64,000 bases of DNA from Candidatus Brocadiaceae bacterium S225 (GTDB lineage: Bacteria > Planctomycetota > Brocadiia > Brocadiales > Scalinduaceae), in assembly GCA_007859995.1 (NCBI GenBank), contig SMSL01000004.1, forward strand, positions 124,001 to 188,000, read 5' to 3'. Shown here one piece after another: positions 35,441 to 44,835 of the stretch (positions are counted from its first letter, which is position 1; every line of letters begins with the position of its first letter). Below the pieces are notes generated by a model. The model worked only from the letters and a program-made list of their open reading frames with translations. It ran no database searches and was not told the origin of the DNA. The position numbers were made by a program, and so were the translations under genes.

Positions 35441-37744
35441 ATGAAATTTAGAACTACAATAATACTTTTAATAATTGCAGGCATTGGTGCGGCATACATA
35501 TTTCTGTATGACAAAAAACAATACAGGACAGATGTATGGGTACAGAGGCAACAAATGGTATTGCCGGATTACAAACCAGGCCAGATTAATAAAATTGAAA
35601 TGAAAAAGGGGGATACAAATATCGTCCTTGAGAGTACCGGTAATGAAAACTGGAGGATGGTGGAGCCTCTGCAACTGAGAGCTGACAAGGCTGAGGTGGC
35701 AGAAATTCTCGCACAATTTGAGTTTCTGAGAAAAATCGGTGTTGTGAAAGAGAGTGAAACGGCAAACTTCAGCTTGAAAGAATACGGTCTTGAAACCCCG
35801 GGGCTTGTTGTTAGCCTCTGGCTTAAAAAGGGTTCAATGGTTGGTGGAACTGCCGGAGATATTACCAGGTATACTGTTAATATCGGGGACAGGCTGGCAG
35901 CCGGACAAGACACTGTATATATAACAGTGGGGGACGACAAGGATGTTTCTGTCGTTGGCGCTAAATTCCTGGAGAAAGTAAACAAAGGAATCAATGATTT
36001 AAGAAATAAATGGGCATTTGAGTATGATAAGCATTCTGTAGAAAGAGTGAGACTCGAGAGCGGTGAGAATGAACCCGTGGTGTGTTCTAAGGCGGAGCAA
36101 CTCTGGTGGATAACACAACCGCTTTCAGACCGTGCTGATACTGAAAGAATCCAGGATATTCTCAATGAATTAAAAAATCTGAAGATTGCAAAAGAAGATT
36201 TTGTGTCTGATAGTGAAGAAGATATTATTAACTACGGTCTGGATAAACCCGTATTTTCTATCAGTATAGGGACTACAGACAATGTGCAAACTCTCCATTT
36301 GGGTCACAGACTGGATGAAAAGGTTTACGCAAAGCTTGACGGTGAAAGTTCTATTTTTCTTGTACATGATATTATTCTTCGCGATTTAGATTTAGAACTG
36401 AACGATTTTCGAGACAAACAGCTATTGAGGTTTGATGCGATAGGTACTTATGGGATAGAAAAAATTGATATGAAAACACCGGACTCAAGCCTTGTTATGG
36501 AAAAGACAGTGCAATATGACTGGATGATTAAATCGCCAAAAGAGATTCTTGCTGATAGAGATACGGTAAGAGAATTCGTTGAAAAAATTAAGGATTTGCA
36601 AATACAGCAATACGTTGACGATAGTGGTGAAAACTTTGAGAAGTACGGATTGGCAGACTCGCCTATCGAAGTTTCAGTATTCAGAAGAATCGGCGAAGGT
36701 GAAACCGTGAAATTTTTTATAGGTAATGCAGACGAAAATGGTGGACTGTGCTACGTAAGACGAGACGGAGAAGACGCTGTATATACCGTTCCGACGGAAA
36801 ATTTTTATGAAATTGCCAAGGCTGGCTATCTCGCATTCAGAGATAAATTAGTAATGGAATTCCCCAAGGAAACAGCTCGAAAAATAGTCATAGAGCGGGA
36901 CGGTAAAACACTTATATGTGAGACGGCAGAAGATTCTACTATGCACAGACCGAAGTGGAATATGGTAAGTCCTGTTGCAATGGAAGCAGAATTGGACTCC
37001 ATTAATCAAGTGGTATGGAACCTATCGTTTTTGATGGCTGATAAGATAGTGACTCTTTCAGCGGAAAATCTGGATAATTATGGACTAGACAAGCCTCTGT
37101 TAAAAGCATCTGTAACATACGAAGCATCAGATATGGCTGCGCACAGTGCTGAAGTAATTAGTGAAAAGAGCGACTTGGTAAAGCCAAAGGAATTGAAAAC
37201 AAAAACGCTTCTGATAGGAAATAAAGTTGAACCGGAAAAAGATAAATCTAACTACTATGCTAAGGTGAATGATCAGGACATGGTTTTTCAGGTAGGGTGG
37301 ACTGATGTGAGGGATTACAGTATTGAGCTTGTTACAAGGGAACTGTTTAGTTTCGATTCCACAAATGCGAAGTCTATTAAAATAATACATCCTGAAAAGG
37401 AGCTGCTTTTTCAGAAAAATGAAGAACATATGTGGCAAATGATCAAACCGGAAGTCATGCTATTGAGTGGTAATCTGGCAGATCGAATAATTTCATCACT
37501 GAAGTTACTGAGGGGTGAGTCTATTGTCCAGTATTCAAACAAAGATTTATCTAAATATGGATTTGATAACCCGCAGTTCACAATTACCATTAATCTTGAC
37601 GAGGCAGACGTTTTATTTCTGGTTGGTAAAGAGGCAGGTAATGATTATTATGTTACCGGTTCAGAGACAAACTTTGTCTACCTGATGAATAAAAACAAGA
37701 TTGAAGAACTGGTAGAAGCATGCGTAGTAAGAGAAATTCAATAA
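35441..37744 (+). CDS. DUF4340 protein with repeated domains
   Basis: A 767-residue protein with one N-terminal membrane anchor or signal segment (TIILLIIAGIGAAYIFLY) and then repeated DUF4340 modules. Each module carries a Y-G-(L/F)-x2-P motif (YGLETPG, YGLDKPV, YGLADSP, YGLDKPL, YGFDNPQ) followed by a strand pair with FxIG- or LxLG-type turns; at least five copies are visible. DUF4340 genes commonly follow GldG-like genes, as here (28 bp gap), and the product probably sits on the outer face of the same complex. The biochemical function is not known. Confidence 0.87.
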   Translation: MKFRTTIILLIIAGIGAAYIFLYDKKQYRTDVWVQRQQMVLPDYKPGQINKIEMKKGDTNIVLESTGNENWRMVEPLQLRADKAEVAEILAQFEFLRKIGVVKESETANFSLKEYGLETPGLVVSLWLKKGSMVGGTAGDITRYTVNIGDRLAAGQDTVYITVGDDKDVSVVGAKFLEKVNKGINDLRNKWAFEYDKHSVERVRLESGENEPVVCSKAEQLWWITQPLSDRADTERIQDILNELKNLKIAKEDFVSDSEEDIINYGLDKPVFSISIGTTDNVQTLHLGHRLDEKVYAKLDGESSIFLVHDIILRDLDLELNDFRDKQLLRFDAIGTYGIEKIDMKTPDSSLVMEKTVQYDWMIKSPKEILADRDTVREFVEKIKDLQIQQYVDDSGENFEKYGLADSPIEVSVFRRIGEGETVKFFIGNADENGGLCYVRRDGEDAVYTVPTENFYEIAKAGYLAFRDKLVMEFPKETARKIVIERDGKTLICETAEDSTMHRPKWNMVSPVAMEAELDSINQVVWNLSFLMADKIVTLSAENLDNYGLDKPLLKASVTYEASDMAAHSAEVISEKSDLVKPKELKTKTLLIGNKVEPEKDKSNYYAKVNDQDMVFQVGWTDVRDYSIELVTRELFSFDSTNAKSIKIIHPEKELLFQKNEEHMWQMIKPEVMLLSGNLADRIISSLKLLRGESIVQYSNKDLSKYGFDNPQFTITINLDEADVLFLVGKEAGNDYYVTGSETNFVYLMNKNKIEELVEACVVREIQ

Positions 37745-37813
37745 CAAAAGTTCATAAGATTATCTAACTTTGACTTTTACTTCCGGTAAACATCTATCTG
37801 TAGTAGACTGAGT

Positions 37814-38806
37814 ATGGTATCAAAAGATATTAAAAATATAACGGACATTATCAAAGAAGAGAGTGGTGTTCTTTCTAACCTGAGCAATGAGATGGGGAAA
37901 GTAATTGTAGGACAAAAACATCTTATTGAAAGATTGCTGATTGGTATTCTGGCGAATGGCCATATCCTCCTGGAAGGTGTTCCCGGATTAGCAAAGACCC
38001 TATCTGTTATGACACTGGCAAAAGCAATTCAGGTGAAGTACCAGAGACTTCAATTCACACCTGATCTTCTGCCGGCAGATCTGATAGGCACCCTTATCTA
38101 CAATCCTCGTTCAGGTGAGTTTACCACAAAAAAAGGACCGATATTCTCAAATATTATACTTGCTGATGAAATTAACAGGGCACCTGCAAAGGTTCAGAGC
38201 GCTCTTTTAGAGGCTATGCAGGAGAAGCAGGTAACGATAGGCAGTGAGACATTTAAGCTCGAAGATCCTTTCCTGGTGCTTGCTACACAAAATCCAATTG
38301 AGCAGGAAGGTACTTATCCTTTGCCTGAAGCACAGGTTGATAGATTCATGTTAAAGCTTAATGTTGATTATCCCAGTAAAAGCGACGAACGTGAGATTTT
38401 AGACAGAATGGCATTGACAGATACCAGCATAAACGTGGATTCTGTATTAAAACCTGATGACATTAAGCGTTTACGTGTGGTGGTCGATCAGATTTACATT
38501 GATGATAAGATAAAGGACTATATAGTAGACTTGGTAATTGCTACCAGAGATCCTCAGAAATACGGCCTTAGTTTAGGTGAATTCATTGAATATGGTGCTT
38601 CGCCCAGGGCAACCATTTACCTGGCGATTGCGTCAAAGGCATACGCTTTTCTCAAAGGCAGGGGATATGTCACTCCACAAGATGTAAAATCAATAGGAAT
38701 GGATGTACTGCGACATAGAGTTATCATTACCTATGAAGCAGAAGCAGAAGAAATGACCGCAGAAAAAGTCATACAAAACATCTTTGATAATATAGAAGTA
38801 CCTTGA
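37814..38806 (+). CDS. MoxR-family AAA+ ATPase
   Basis: A 330-residue AAA_3 ATPase: Walker A GVPGLAKT, Walker B ILADEINRAPAKVQSALLEA, sensor ATQNPIEQEGTYPLPEAQVDR and arginine finger region SPRAT. MoxR proteins are chaperone-like and normally pair with DUF58 or VWA proteins encoded next to them. No such partner follows here; the neighbours are the DUF4340 gene (69 bp before) and a lipoprotein-like gene (60 bp after). Given gene order, a role in assembling the ABC-GldG-DUF4340 complex is a reasonable inference. Confidence 0.94.
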   Translation: MVSKDIKNITDIIKEESGVLSNLSNEMGKVIVGQKHLIERLLIGILANGHILLEGVPGLAKTLSVMTLAKAIQVKYQRLQFTPDLLPADLIGTLIYNPRSGEFTTKKGPIFSNIILADEINRAPAKVQSALLEAMQEKQVTIGSETFKLEDPFLVLATQNPIEQEGTYPLPEAQVDRFMLKLNVDYPSKSDEREILDRMALTDTSINVDSVLKPDDIKRLRVVVDQIYIDDKIKDYIVDLVIATRDPQKYGLSLGEFIEYGASPRATIYLAIASKAYAFLKGRGYVTPQDVKSIGMDVLRHRVIITYEAEAEEMTAEKVIQNIFDNIEVP

Positions 38807-38866
38807 TATCGTAGAACTTCAGCATCCATTTTACATTTCTCATCCATTAACATGGTGAATATCAGT

Positions 38867-39499
38867 ATGAAAAACATCTGGCTGGTACTCTTGTCGATTT
38901 TTACATTAGTAATTATACAAAACTGTACCACGACAGATAGGATTGCTACGGACAAAAAGGCAATTGCTGATGAAGAACTCTATAAGGAGGCTCAGGCTCT
39001 TAGAGCAATGCTAGGTAACGCGCCTGAGGACAAACCCATACCCGATATAAAAACAACGGCACAGCCGCTTGAGTTTGGTGTAAGCGTAAGTGAGGTACAG
39101 AAACAATTTCCTGCTCCAGACAAATTAGAATATGCTCCAATGGTAAACAACAAGGTTACCACGCTTTCCAGAAACGTTTCCGGCGGCCGTTTCACGTTCT
39201 TTTTTTATGAAGGTAAACTTTATAAAATTGTCGTACTCAATAGTTGGACCGACTATACTTTACAATTTGCTGAAGATGATATAAAGAAGACCAAGACAAT
39301 TTTTATCGAGGGAAATGGTGAACCGGATTTAACAGAAGAGGACGAAACACATAAGAAGATGGTGTGGCTAAAGGGAGATTTGGAAGTTAAACTCGAAGAG
39401 TTTAACTTGTTGTCACATAGGGGGATGAATAGGGTAATGTCTCTAATGTATACAGACAGAAAGATCAGTCTGCTTGCAAAAAAAGATGAATCTTTCTAA
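38867..39499 (+). CDS. Predicted lipoprotein or exported protein, unknown function
   Basis: A 210-residue protein with a short basic head, a hydrophobic stretch (NIWLVLLSIFTLVIIQ) and a cysteine (NCTTTDR) placed like a weak lipobox. The body has a strand-rich region (TLSRNVSGGRFTFFFYEGKLYKIVVL) followed by a Tyr/Trp-rich helix. I do not recognise the family. The second ATG is preferred because GGTGA lies 8 bp before it; the first ATG adds five residues. It closes the plus-strand run that starts with the omega-like gene. Confidence 0.7.
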   Translation: MKNIWLVLLSIFTLVIIQNCTTTDRIATDKKAIADEELYKEAQALRAMLGNAPEDKPIPDIKTTAQPLEFGVSVSEVQKQFPAPDKLEYAPMVNNKVTTLSRNVSGGRFTFFFYEGKLYKIVVLNSWTDYTLQFAEDDIKKTKTIFIEGNGEPDLTEEDETHKKMVWLKGDLEVKLEEFNLLSHRGMNRVMSLMYTDRKISLLAKKDESF

Positions 39500-39802
39500 T
39501 TGTTTAAAACAATACGAAAAGTAATTACGAAGAGAAGTTGAAAATTATCAGGTCTTCTATTCGCTTTAGCATCTATTCAGAAAATGGAAAAGAGCGTCAC
39601 CTTGAGATCGTTCTATATGTGCAATTTATAACGGTTTCTTGAATGTGTGCTTCTATTTTTAATGATTGTTTTGTCCTGAACATTTTGCTTAGGACAGGTG
39701 ACAGCCCTTCATGCTCCCCCTGAAACCGCAATTTAGATCTTTCTATCTGGTATATAATCAGGTTGGTATATAATCAGGACATAAATTCCCCAACGATACA
39801 CA
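39500..39802. other. Gene-free stretch with a short tandem repeat
   Basis: The gap between two convergent genes. The only structure noted is a doubled GGTATATAATCAGG separated by TT (39749-39778). No hairpin terminator was found on either strand. Confidence 0.45.
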
Positions 39803-40285
39803 CTACCACTTATTACCTGCATACCATTCTGACCATGGCTCCCACTCAACATATTTCCCACCGTCAGACAGCCAGAATTGCTCTCCTTCTCTCCATCGTG
39901 TGCTTGTTCCATAGTTTGTAGATTTTGTCTGAGTCTGTTTTACCTTTGCATAGAAATAACAGTCTACCTGGTGGAAATTGATATCCTTCTTGTCCTTCAC
40001 CTCTATAAGTTCGAGATCAGCCATGGTAACGCTATTTGCTGCTATCTTTGCTTCATCAACAACGACATCATATGTCGTTATCTCTTTAACCCTTACTACA
40101 GTGCCTCTAGGTTTTGGGTCAGGAATAACGATTGGATTTTGATATGGTTCAAATGGCTGATGATGGGTTTCTGATGGTTTTTTAATATAATCTACTGCTT
40201 GTACCTTATTAATTGTGCTATTTGTAAAGCTTAATACAACAATCGCAACCATAGAAATGATAAGTTTCCTATAAATATTTAACAT
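39803..40285 (-). CDS. Small exported protein, unknown function
   Basis: A 160-residue protein with a clear signal peptide (KLIISMVAIVVLSF, cleavage likely after VQA). The mature part is Pro-rich at first (PFEPYQNPIVIPDPKPRG) and ends in a Trp-rich tail (FWLSDGGKYVEWEPWSEW). No catalytic motif is seen and the family is not recognised. A GGAAGGTGG site precedes the ATG and a good promoter lies about 100 bp upstream. It is a single-gene unit between the ABC cluster and the lipid operon. Confidence 0.72.
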   Translation of the reverse strand: MLNIYRKLIISMVAIVVLSFTNSTINKVQAVDYIKKPSETHHQPFEPYQNPIVIPDPKPRGTVVRVKEITTYDVVVDEAKIAANSVTMADLELIEVKDKKDINFHQVDCYFYAKVKQTQTKSTNYGTSTRWREGEQFWLSDGGKYVEWEPWSEWYAGNKW

Positions 40286-40367
40286 CGTTCCACCTTCCTT
40301 TTTCTAAATACTTCTATAGTATCAATCGATATATAATACTATTCTAATAACTTTAATTACTGGTTAA

Positions 40368-40395
40368 ATTTTACCTTAAAAATATTATTTGTCAA
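40368..40395 (-). promoter_or_regulatory. Promoter of the small exported protein gene
   Basis: On the minus strand TTGACA, 16-bp spacer, TAAAAT, about 80 bp upstream of the ATG. The -35 is perfect and the -10 matches 5 of 6. Confidence 0.65.
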
Positions 40396-40498
40396 TACGC
40401 TGCCAATAAAGATCGTGATAACTGGAGATGGAGTCAAAGGAGTTAGATACTATGCTACACACGTCATATGTAAGCAGGGAGTTTATTCTTGAAGCCGT

Positions 40499-40550
40499 AA
40501 AAAAAAGCACAGAAAAATATTATGTTCTTGCCTGATATATTTTTCTGTGC
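40499..40550 (-). terminator. Intrinsic terminator of the ladderane-type operon
   Basis: A 14-bp perfect stem (GCACAGAAAAATAT and its complement) with a 16-base loop, followed on the minus strand by eight U residues. It starts 23 bp after the stop of the radical SAM gene, the last gene of the operon. Confidence 0.88.
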
Positions 40551-40572
40551 CTTCTAACTTTAATTAAATGAA

Positions 40573-42036
40573 TTAAACAGTTACGCCTTTTTCTGACGGA
40601 ACAGTAACGGCACTGCTCTTGTACCAGTCTTTGTAGTAATCCCCTGAATCGTATAGTAAACGAAGATTTTCCAGTACCTGCTCAAATACCTGTATCCAGT
40701 CAGAGCCAACCCTGAATCCAAACATGGCGTTACGTTTACCGTGTGCCGTACTGCCAATAGTTTGAAGTGATTTTCGGAATCGCATTCTCAGATTGTCTCC
40801 GGCGTACAGATGATCATACATATATTGCATGCCGTCTATGAACTCCTCAAGGTTCATATCCACAAGTCTGTGAACCACATGCGCAGTATCATAATATTTC
40901 CAGTCTTCAGGGTAGTTCTTTCTGAAAATCCTCTTTTCAGAATCAAGCCTGTCATAAAGCGCTGTCTTAGGAAACGGACAATTAATGCCAAATGTAAGAA
41001 CGTCAATATTGTTTTCCAGCACAAATTCTGTCATTCTTTTGAATGAATCTTTGTCATCACCATCTGCTCCCAACACTATAGAGCCCCAGACAACAAGGCC
41101 GTGATCGTGGATTTTTTGAACGCTGTCATAATAATTATCGGCACCAATTCTTAAATTAGTCGTTTTATTCATCTTCTCCAGAACTGCTTCATTTGTTGAC
41201 TCTATGCCGCAGAGAAATCCAAAATTTCCACTCTTTGCCATAAGATCAAGTACCTCTGCGTCCTTTGATATGTTGAGCGCAGTAAACCCAAGCCAGTCCT
41301 TTTTAATACCCCTATCTATCATGCCACGAAAGAGGGCCTTTGCCCTGTTGGCAGAGTTCTTGCTATGGCCGTAAAAATTGTCTTCGGCAAACATAAGCCC
41401 TTTATAGTCCGTAGCTTCCATTTCGTCCAGGACATCTTCATACGGTCTTTCCCGGTATTTTTTCCCCTGAAAGGTTGGTACGCTGCAGAAATCGCAGTAA
41501 TTTGGACAACCTTTTGTTGTAACAATAGATGAAAACTTGTAATCATATTTTTTCTTCAGAAGTTCCCTATCCGGAAATACATGCTTCATCTCTGACAGGC
41601 CAGGCAGACCGCCATTGTACTTTTTTTTGAGTTCGCCATTTTCAAAATCTTTAATGACTTGTGGCCAGAGAGTCTCTGCCTCTCCGATAAAAATAGCATC
41701 CACATATTTTGAGGCTTCCTCCGGCACTACCGAAGCGTGTATACCACCCATGATAACAGTCATACCCTTTTTTCTGCAGATCTCAGCTATTCGGTATGCT
41801 CTTGGCACTTGATAGGTAACAGAAGTGATACAAACCATATCCACAGGCTCAAATGTAATTTCTCCGTTATCATCAAGGGCCAGTTCCAGATTTTCATCGA
41901 TTACGTCAAACTCCCAGTCACCCGGCGTAAGGGCCGCGATGTATGCCAGATTTAAAGGCATTTGAACTATGACAGATATGCTCTCCTCGCCATGTCGTCC
42001 AGGGGGATGTGGATTGATAAGCATCATTTTCTTCAT
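40573..42036 (-). CDS. B12-binding radical SAM protein (ladderane-type operon)
   Basis: A 487-residue enzyme. The N-terminal B12-binding-like domain (about 1-150) contains NPHPPGRHG and INMxGG-like MGGIHASVVPEEA. The radical SAM domain has C177-x3-C181-x2-C184 (KGCPNYCDFC) and a GLMFAEDNF motif, and a helical C-terminal domain follows. The cluster would cleave SAM and start a radical reaction. Such genes recur in anammox clusters linked to ladderane lipids, where the step they catalyse is unproven. It is last in the six-gene operon, 17 bp after the CrtI-like gene, and is followed by a terminator. Confidence 0.92.
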   Translation of the reverse strand: MKKMMLINPHPPGRHGEESISVIVQMPLNLAYIAALTPGDWEFDVIDENLELALDDNGEITFEPVDMVCITSVTYQVPRAYRIAEICRKKGMTVIMGGIHASVVPEEASKYVDAIFIGEAETLWPQVIKDFENGELKKKYNGGLPGLSEMKHVFPDRELLKKKYDYKFSSIVTTKGCPNYCDFCSVPTFQGKKYRERPYEDVLDEMEATDYKGLMFAEDNFYGHSKNSANRAKALFRGMIDRGIKKDWLGFTALNISKDAEVLDLMAKSGNFGFLCGIESTNEAVLEKMNKTTNLRIGADNYYDSVQKIHDHGLVVWGSIVLGADGDDKDSFKRMTEFVLENNIDVLTFGINCPFPKTALYDRLDSEKRIFRKNYPEDWKYYDTAHVVHRLVDMNLEEFIDGMQYMYDHLYAGDNLRMRFRKSLQTIGSTAHGKRNAMFGFRVGSDWIQVFEQVLENLRLLYDSGDYYKDWYKSSAVTVPSEKGVTV

Positions 42037-42052
42037 TTTTTAATCCTCCTAA

Positions 42053-43486
42053 TTATTTATTTAAAATCATATTAGCAACTCTCCAACCAGAGGATACAAC
42101 AGCACATATCCCCGGCCCAGGATTTGTCCAGTGGCCGGCCAGGAAAAGATTTTTGAAGGGTGTTGTGTGCGGAAGTCTATTTGGTCCTGTCTGACCTACA
42201 GTAACAGCCCAACCATAAGCTGCTCCTTTTGAGTTCAGTGTGTAGCGATGCAGCGTCTTCGGTGTGGCGGCATCAATTACTTCAATATGGTTCTGAATAT
42301 CTGGTACAAGATTTTCCAGATAATTTATTGTATGTTCTTTCATTTTATTTTTATACACAGCCCAATCGTCTATGTCGTCGTAATCGTCTCTTGACGAGGC
42401 AACAACAGAAATTATTTGTTTGTTATCAGGTGCCAGGCTTGAATCAACTTCCGTGGGAACGGAAATATAAAACCAGTCACTGCCGGAAAAATTTAAGTTA
42501 TTTGATGTATGGTAAAAACCTCTTTTCAGACATTTTAAGTCTATTTTGTCATCAAGACCAAGGTATAGTAAAAAGAATGATACACTCTCCTTCATGTTCT
42601 CAACCTTGCTAAGAAATGAGTCATCAACGGTATTTTTGTCTATTAAACGGAAAAAAGTTTGTTTGGGATCAATGTTTGAAACAAAAGTATCAGCAGAGAT
42701 TTTCTCTCCTTTTTGCGTTGTAACTCCTTTTATAATACTATCCTCTGTTAGTACCTTCTCTGCGCTAGAAGATAGCATAATGTGTCCGCCATAGTCAATA
42801 AATTTTTGAGTGATTGTATCTGAGAAATTCTGGGTACCGCCGACCGGGAAATAAGCCCCATCTTTCAGATAATTTACCAGCATTTGACACATGCCAATAG
42901 CCGAAACTTCGTGAGGAGGTGAACCTATGTATCCCCACTGTGCAGAAAGTGTCATTTTAAGCTGCTCATCTGTAAAAAAATTATCCAGCATTTCCTTATA
43001 GGTAAGGTTCTGGTATTTGATGAGCATCTCATGTCTTTCAGTGCTGAATGTAGCCCGGTATAGTCTGGTAAACTCCTTAAAAAAAAGTGATAGTTGTTCC
43101 CTTTCTGAGGGAAAACGTTTCATTAACAGATCCACATAATCGTCGATCTCGGCGGGTACATCAATGGAAAATGAAGGGTAATGTATGCTGTCCATAGGGT
43201 CAAGTTGCTGAAAATTAATACTTATGTCGAGTTCTTTAAGGCACCTGCCAACAACACTCCATTTTCCACACCCACCGATATGATGAACTGCGGCATCAAA
43301 AATAAAGCCTTTTCTCTTGAAAGAGGTACAATAACCTCCGGGAATACTATGTCGTTCAATAATCAGTACTTTTTTCCCATGTTTTGCCAGAAAAGTTCCG
43401 CAGATTAGACCGGCAACTCCAGCTCCCAGTACAATTACATCATACTTAGATTTAAGTTCAGATTTGTTCAGAGAGAAATTACTCAT
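42053..43486 (-). CDS. CrtI-like (phytoene desaturase-type) FAD oxidoreductase
   Basis: A 477-residue FAD enzyme. The N-terminal dinucleotide fold is VIVLGAGVAGLICG (G21, G23, G26) followed by IIERHSIPGGYCTSF, and the C-terminal FAD contact is LFLAGHWTNPGPGICAVV. The substrate region is variable. In a lipid operon it would desaturate or isomerise an acyl chain; the substrate is not known. It follows the second ketosynthase by 19 bp and precedes the radical SAM gene by 17 bp. Confidence 0.93.
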   Translation of the reverse strand: MSNFSLNKSELKSKYDVIVLGAGVAGLICGTFLAKHGKKVLIIERHSIPGGYCTSFKRKGFIFDAAVHHIGGCGKWSVVGRCLKELDISINFQQLDPMDSIHYPSFSIDVPAEIDDYVDLLMKRFPSEREQLSLFFKEFTRLYRATFSTERHEMLIKYQNLTYKEMLDNFFTDEQLKMTLSAQWGYIGSPPHEVSAIGMCQMLVNYLKDGAYFPVGGTQNFSDTITQKFIDYGGHIMLSSSAEKVLTEDSIIKGVTTQKGEKISADTFVSNIDPKQTFFRLIDKNTVDDSFLSKVENMKESVSFFLLYLGLDDKIDLKCLKRGFYHTSNNLNFSGSDWFYISVPTEVDSSLAPDNKQIISVVASSRDDYDDIDDWAVYKNKMKEHTINYLENLVPDIQNHIEVIDAATPKTLHRYTLNSKGAAYGWAVTVGQTGPNRLPHTTPFKNLFLAGHWTNPGPGICAVVSSGWRVANMILNK

Positions 43487-43505
43487 GAAGACTGCCGCTA
43501 TGAAG

Positions 43506-44741
43506 TTATGAATACTTTGATATGATTACGGCTGAAATGTTGCCTGTATCGGAAAATGAGTTGATAAGGACATTGTTTACTTTTGATTCTCTGCTATTGT
43601 TAGGTACGCAATCCAGATTACACTCTTCATCTTTTTCCTGATAGTTTATTGTCGGAGGGATAATACCATTATTGATTGCCAATACGCCGGCAACACACTG
43701 TAACGACCCTGATGCGTCAAGGCATTCTCCTGTCATTGACTTTATTGCACTCACAGGTATCTTGTCAGCGTTATCACCAAAATAGTCTTTAATGATTCTA
43801 GCTTCCATTATGTCGCCGGTTATACTGGAATTTGCACATGCGGATATATAAGAAATATCTTCGGCATTAATCCCGGCATCTTTCATTGCGATAGAGATAC
43901 ATCTTGCGCCTTGGGTGGTGTCAATGTGGTCACGAGAAACCTTGTCAGGGTTAAACGTGCATCCGTATCCTTTTATCTCGGCATAGATTTTCGTGTTTCT
44001 TTCCAATGCGTCTTCGAGCCTTTCAATAACAAGTAATGCGGCAGCTTCGCCAATAACAAAGCCATTACGTCTTTTATCAAATGGTGCGGAAATTTCAATA
44101 TCACCATTACGGCTTCCTGACAATATTCCCGAGCGGTAAGCTCCCCAGAAAACATCGGGAGTTAAACCATGAACTCCGCCGGCTACCACCGCTTTTCCTC
44201 TGCCTAACCTTAGGAAATCAGAAGCGTAAATGATAGCGTCCAATCCACTGGCAGTACCTGTAGATATTGTAGAATTTAAGCCTGTCGCGTTACAAAAAAT
44301 AGATACCCTGCTTGCCGGCGCATTTAGGACAGTATTTGGAAATTCCATGGGATTTACGAAAGTTGGTCCTTCCTTTAATCCTTCCAAGTCGAATGAGCTG
44401 ATACTGTCAATACTGCCATACGTTGACCCGATTACTATTCCAAGTTCGTCGGCACCATAGGTTTCATGAGTGATATTAGCATCTTCCATGGCAAGCTTTG
44501 CCGCAGAGGATACCAATAATGATGTTCTATCTATGTGGCGGATACCTCTTTTCCCTAAGTATTCTTTTGCATCAAAATCTGTTATCTCACCCGCTTTTTT
44601 GCTGTTATATTTAGAGGCATCAAATAGCGTGATATCTTTTATTCCGGAAGCGCCATTTGTCAAGTTGGTCCAGAACTCATCCTTGTTCACACCGATTGAC
44701 GATAAGACACTTATCCCAGTTATAACCAGACGATTATTCAT
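43506..44741 (-). CDS. Ketosynthase homologue lacking catalytic residues (chain-length-factor-like)
   Basis: A 411-residue KAS II-fold protein close in length and layout to its neighbour. At the catalytic positions it has T163 (STGTASG) instead of Cys, C302 (SACANSS) instead of the first His, and E339 (SMTGECL) instead of the second His; K334 is kept. The neighbouring enzyme has the full Cys-His-His set at 163, 296 and 333. In type II polyketide and similar systems such inactive partners form heterodimers with an active ketosynthase and set chain length. A start at ATG with normal fold motifs (GIVIGSTYGS, GFVIGEAAALLV) argues against decay. The pairing is inferred. Confidence 0.9.
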   Translation of the reverse strand: MNNRLVITGISVLSSIGVNKDEFWTNLTNGASGIKDITLFDASKYNSKKAGEITDFDAKEYLGKRGIRHIDRTSLLVSSAAKLAMEDANITHETYGADELGIVIGSTYGSIDSISSFDLEGLKEGPTFVNPMEFPNTVLNAPASRVSIFCNATGLNSTISTGTASGLDAIIYASDFLRLGRGKAVVAGGVHGLTPDVFWGAYRSGILSGSRNGDIEISAPFDKRRNGFVIGEAAALLVIERLEDALERNTKIYAEIKGYGCTFNPDKVSRDHIDTTQGARCISIAMKDAGINAEDISYISACANSSITGDIMEARIIKDYFGDNADKIPVSAIKSMTGECLDASGSLQCVAGVLAINNGIIPPTINYQEKDEECNLDCVPNNSRESKVNNVLINSFSDTGNISAVIISKYS

Positions 44742-44835
44742 ATATACTATCTACCTCTATAGAAATTATTTTTAAAGCTGAGAAATGCTAGCGGTATTTC
44801 TCAGCCGGAATACCAAGGCATCATTATTTTAACTT

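Noticed and set aside
39749-39778. Doubled GGTATATAATCAGG as a regulator site
   Set aside because: Lies between convergent genes, only two direct copies, no dyad; most likely a local duplication.
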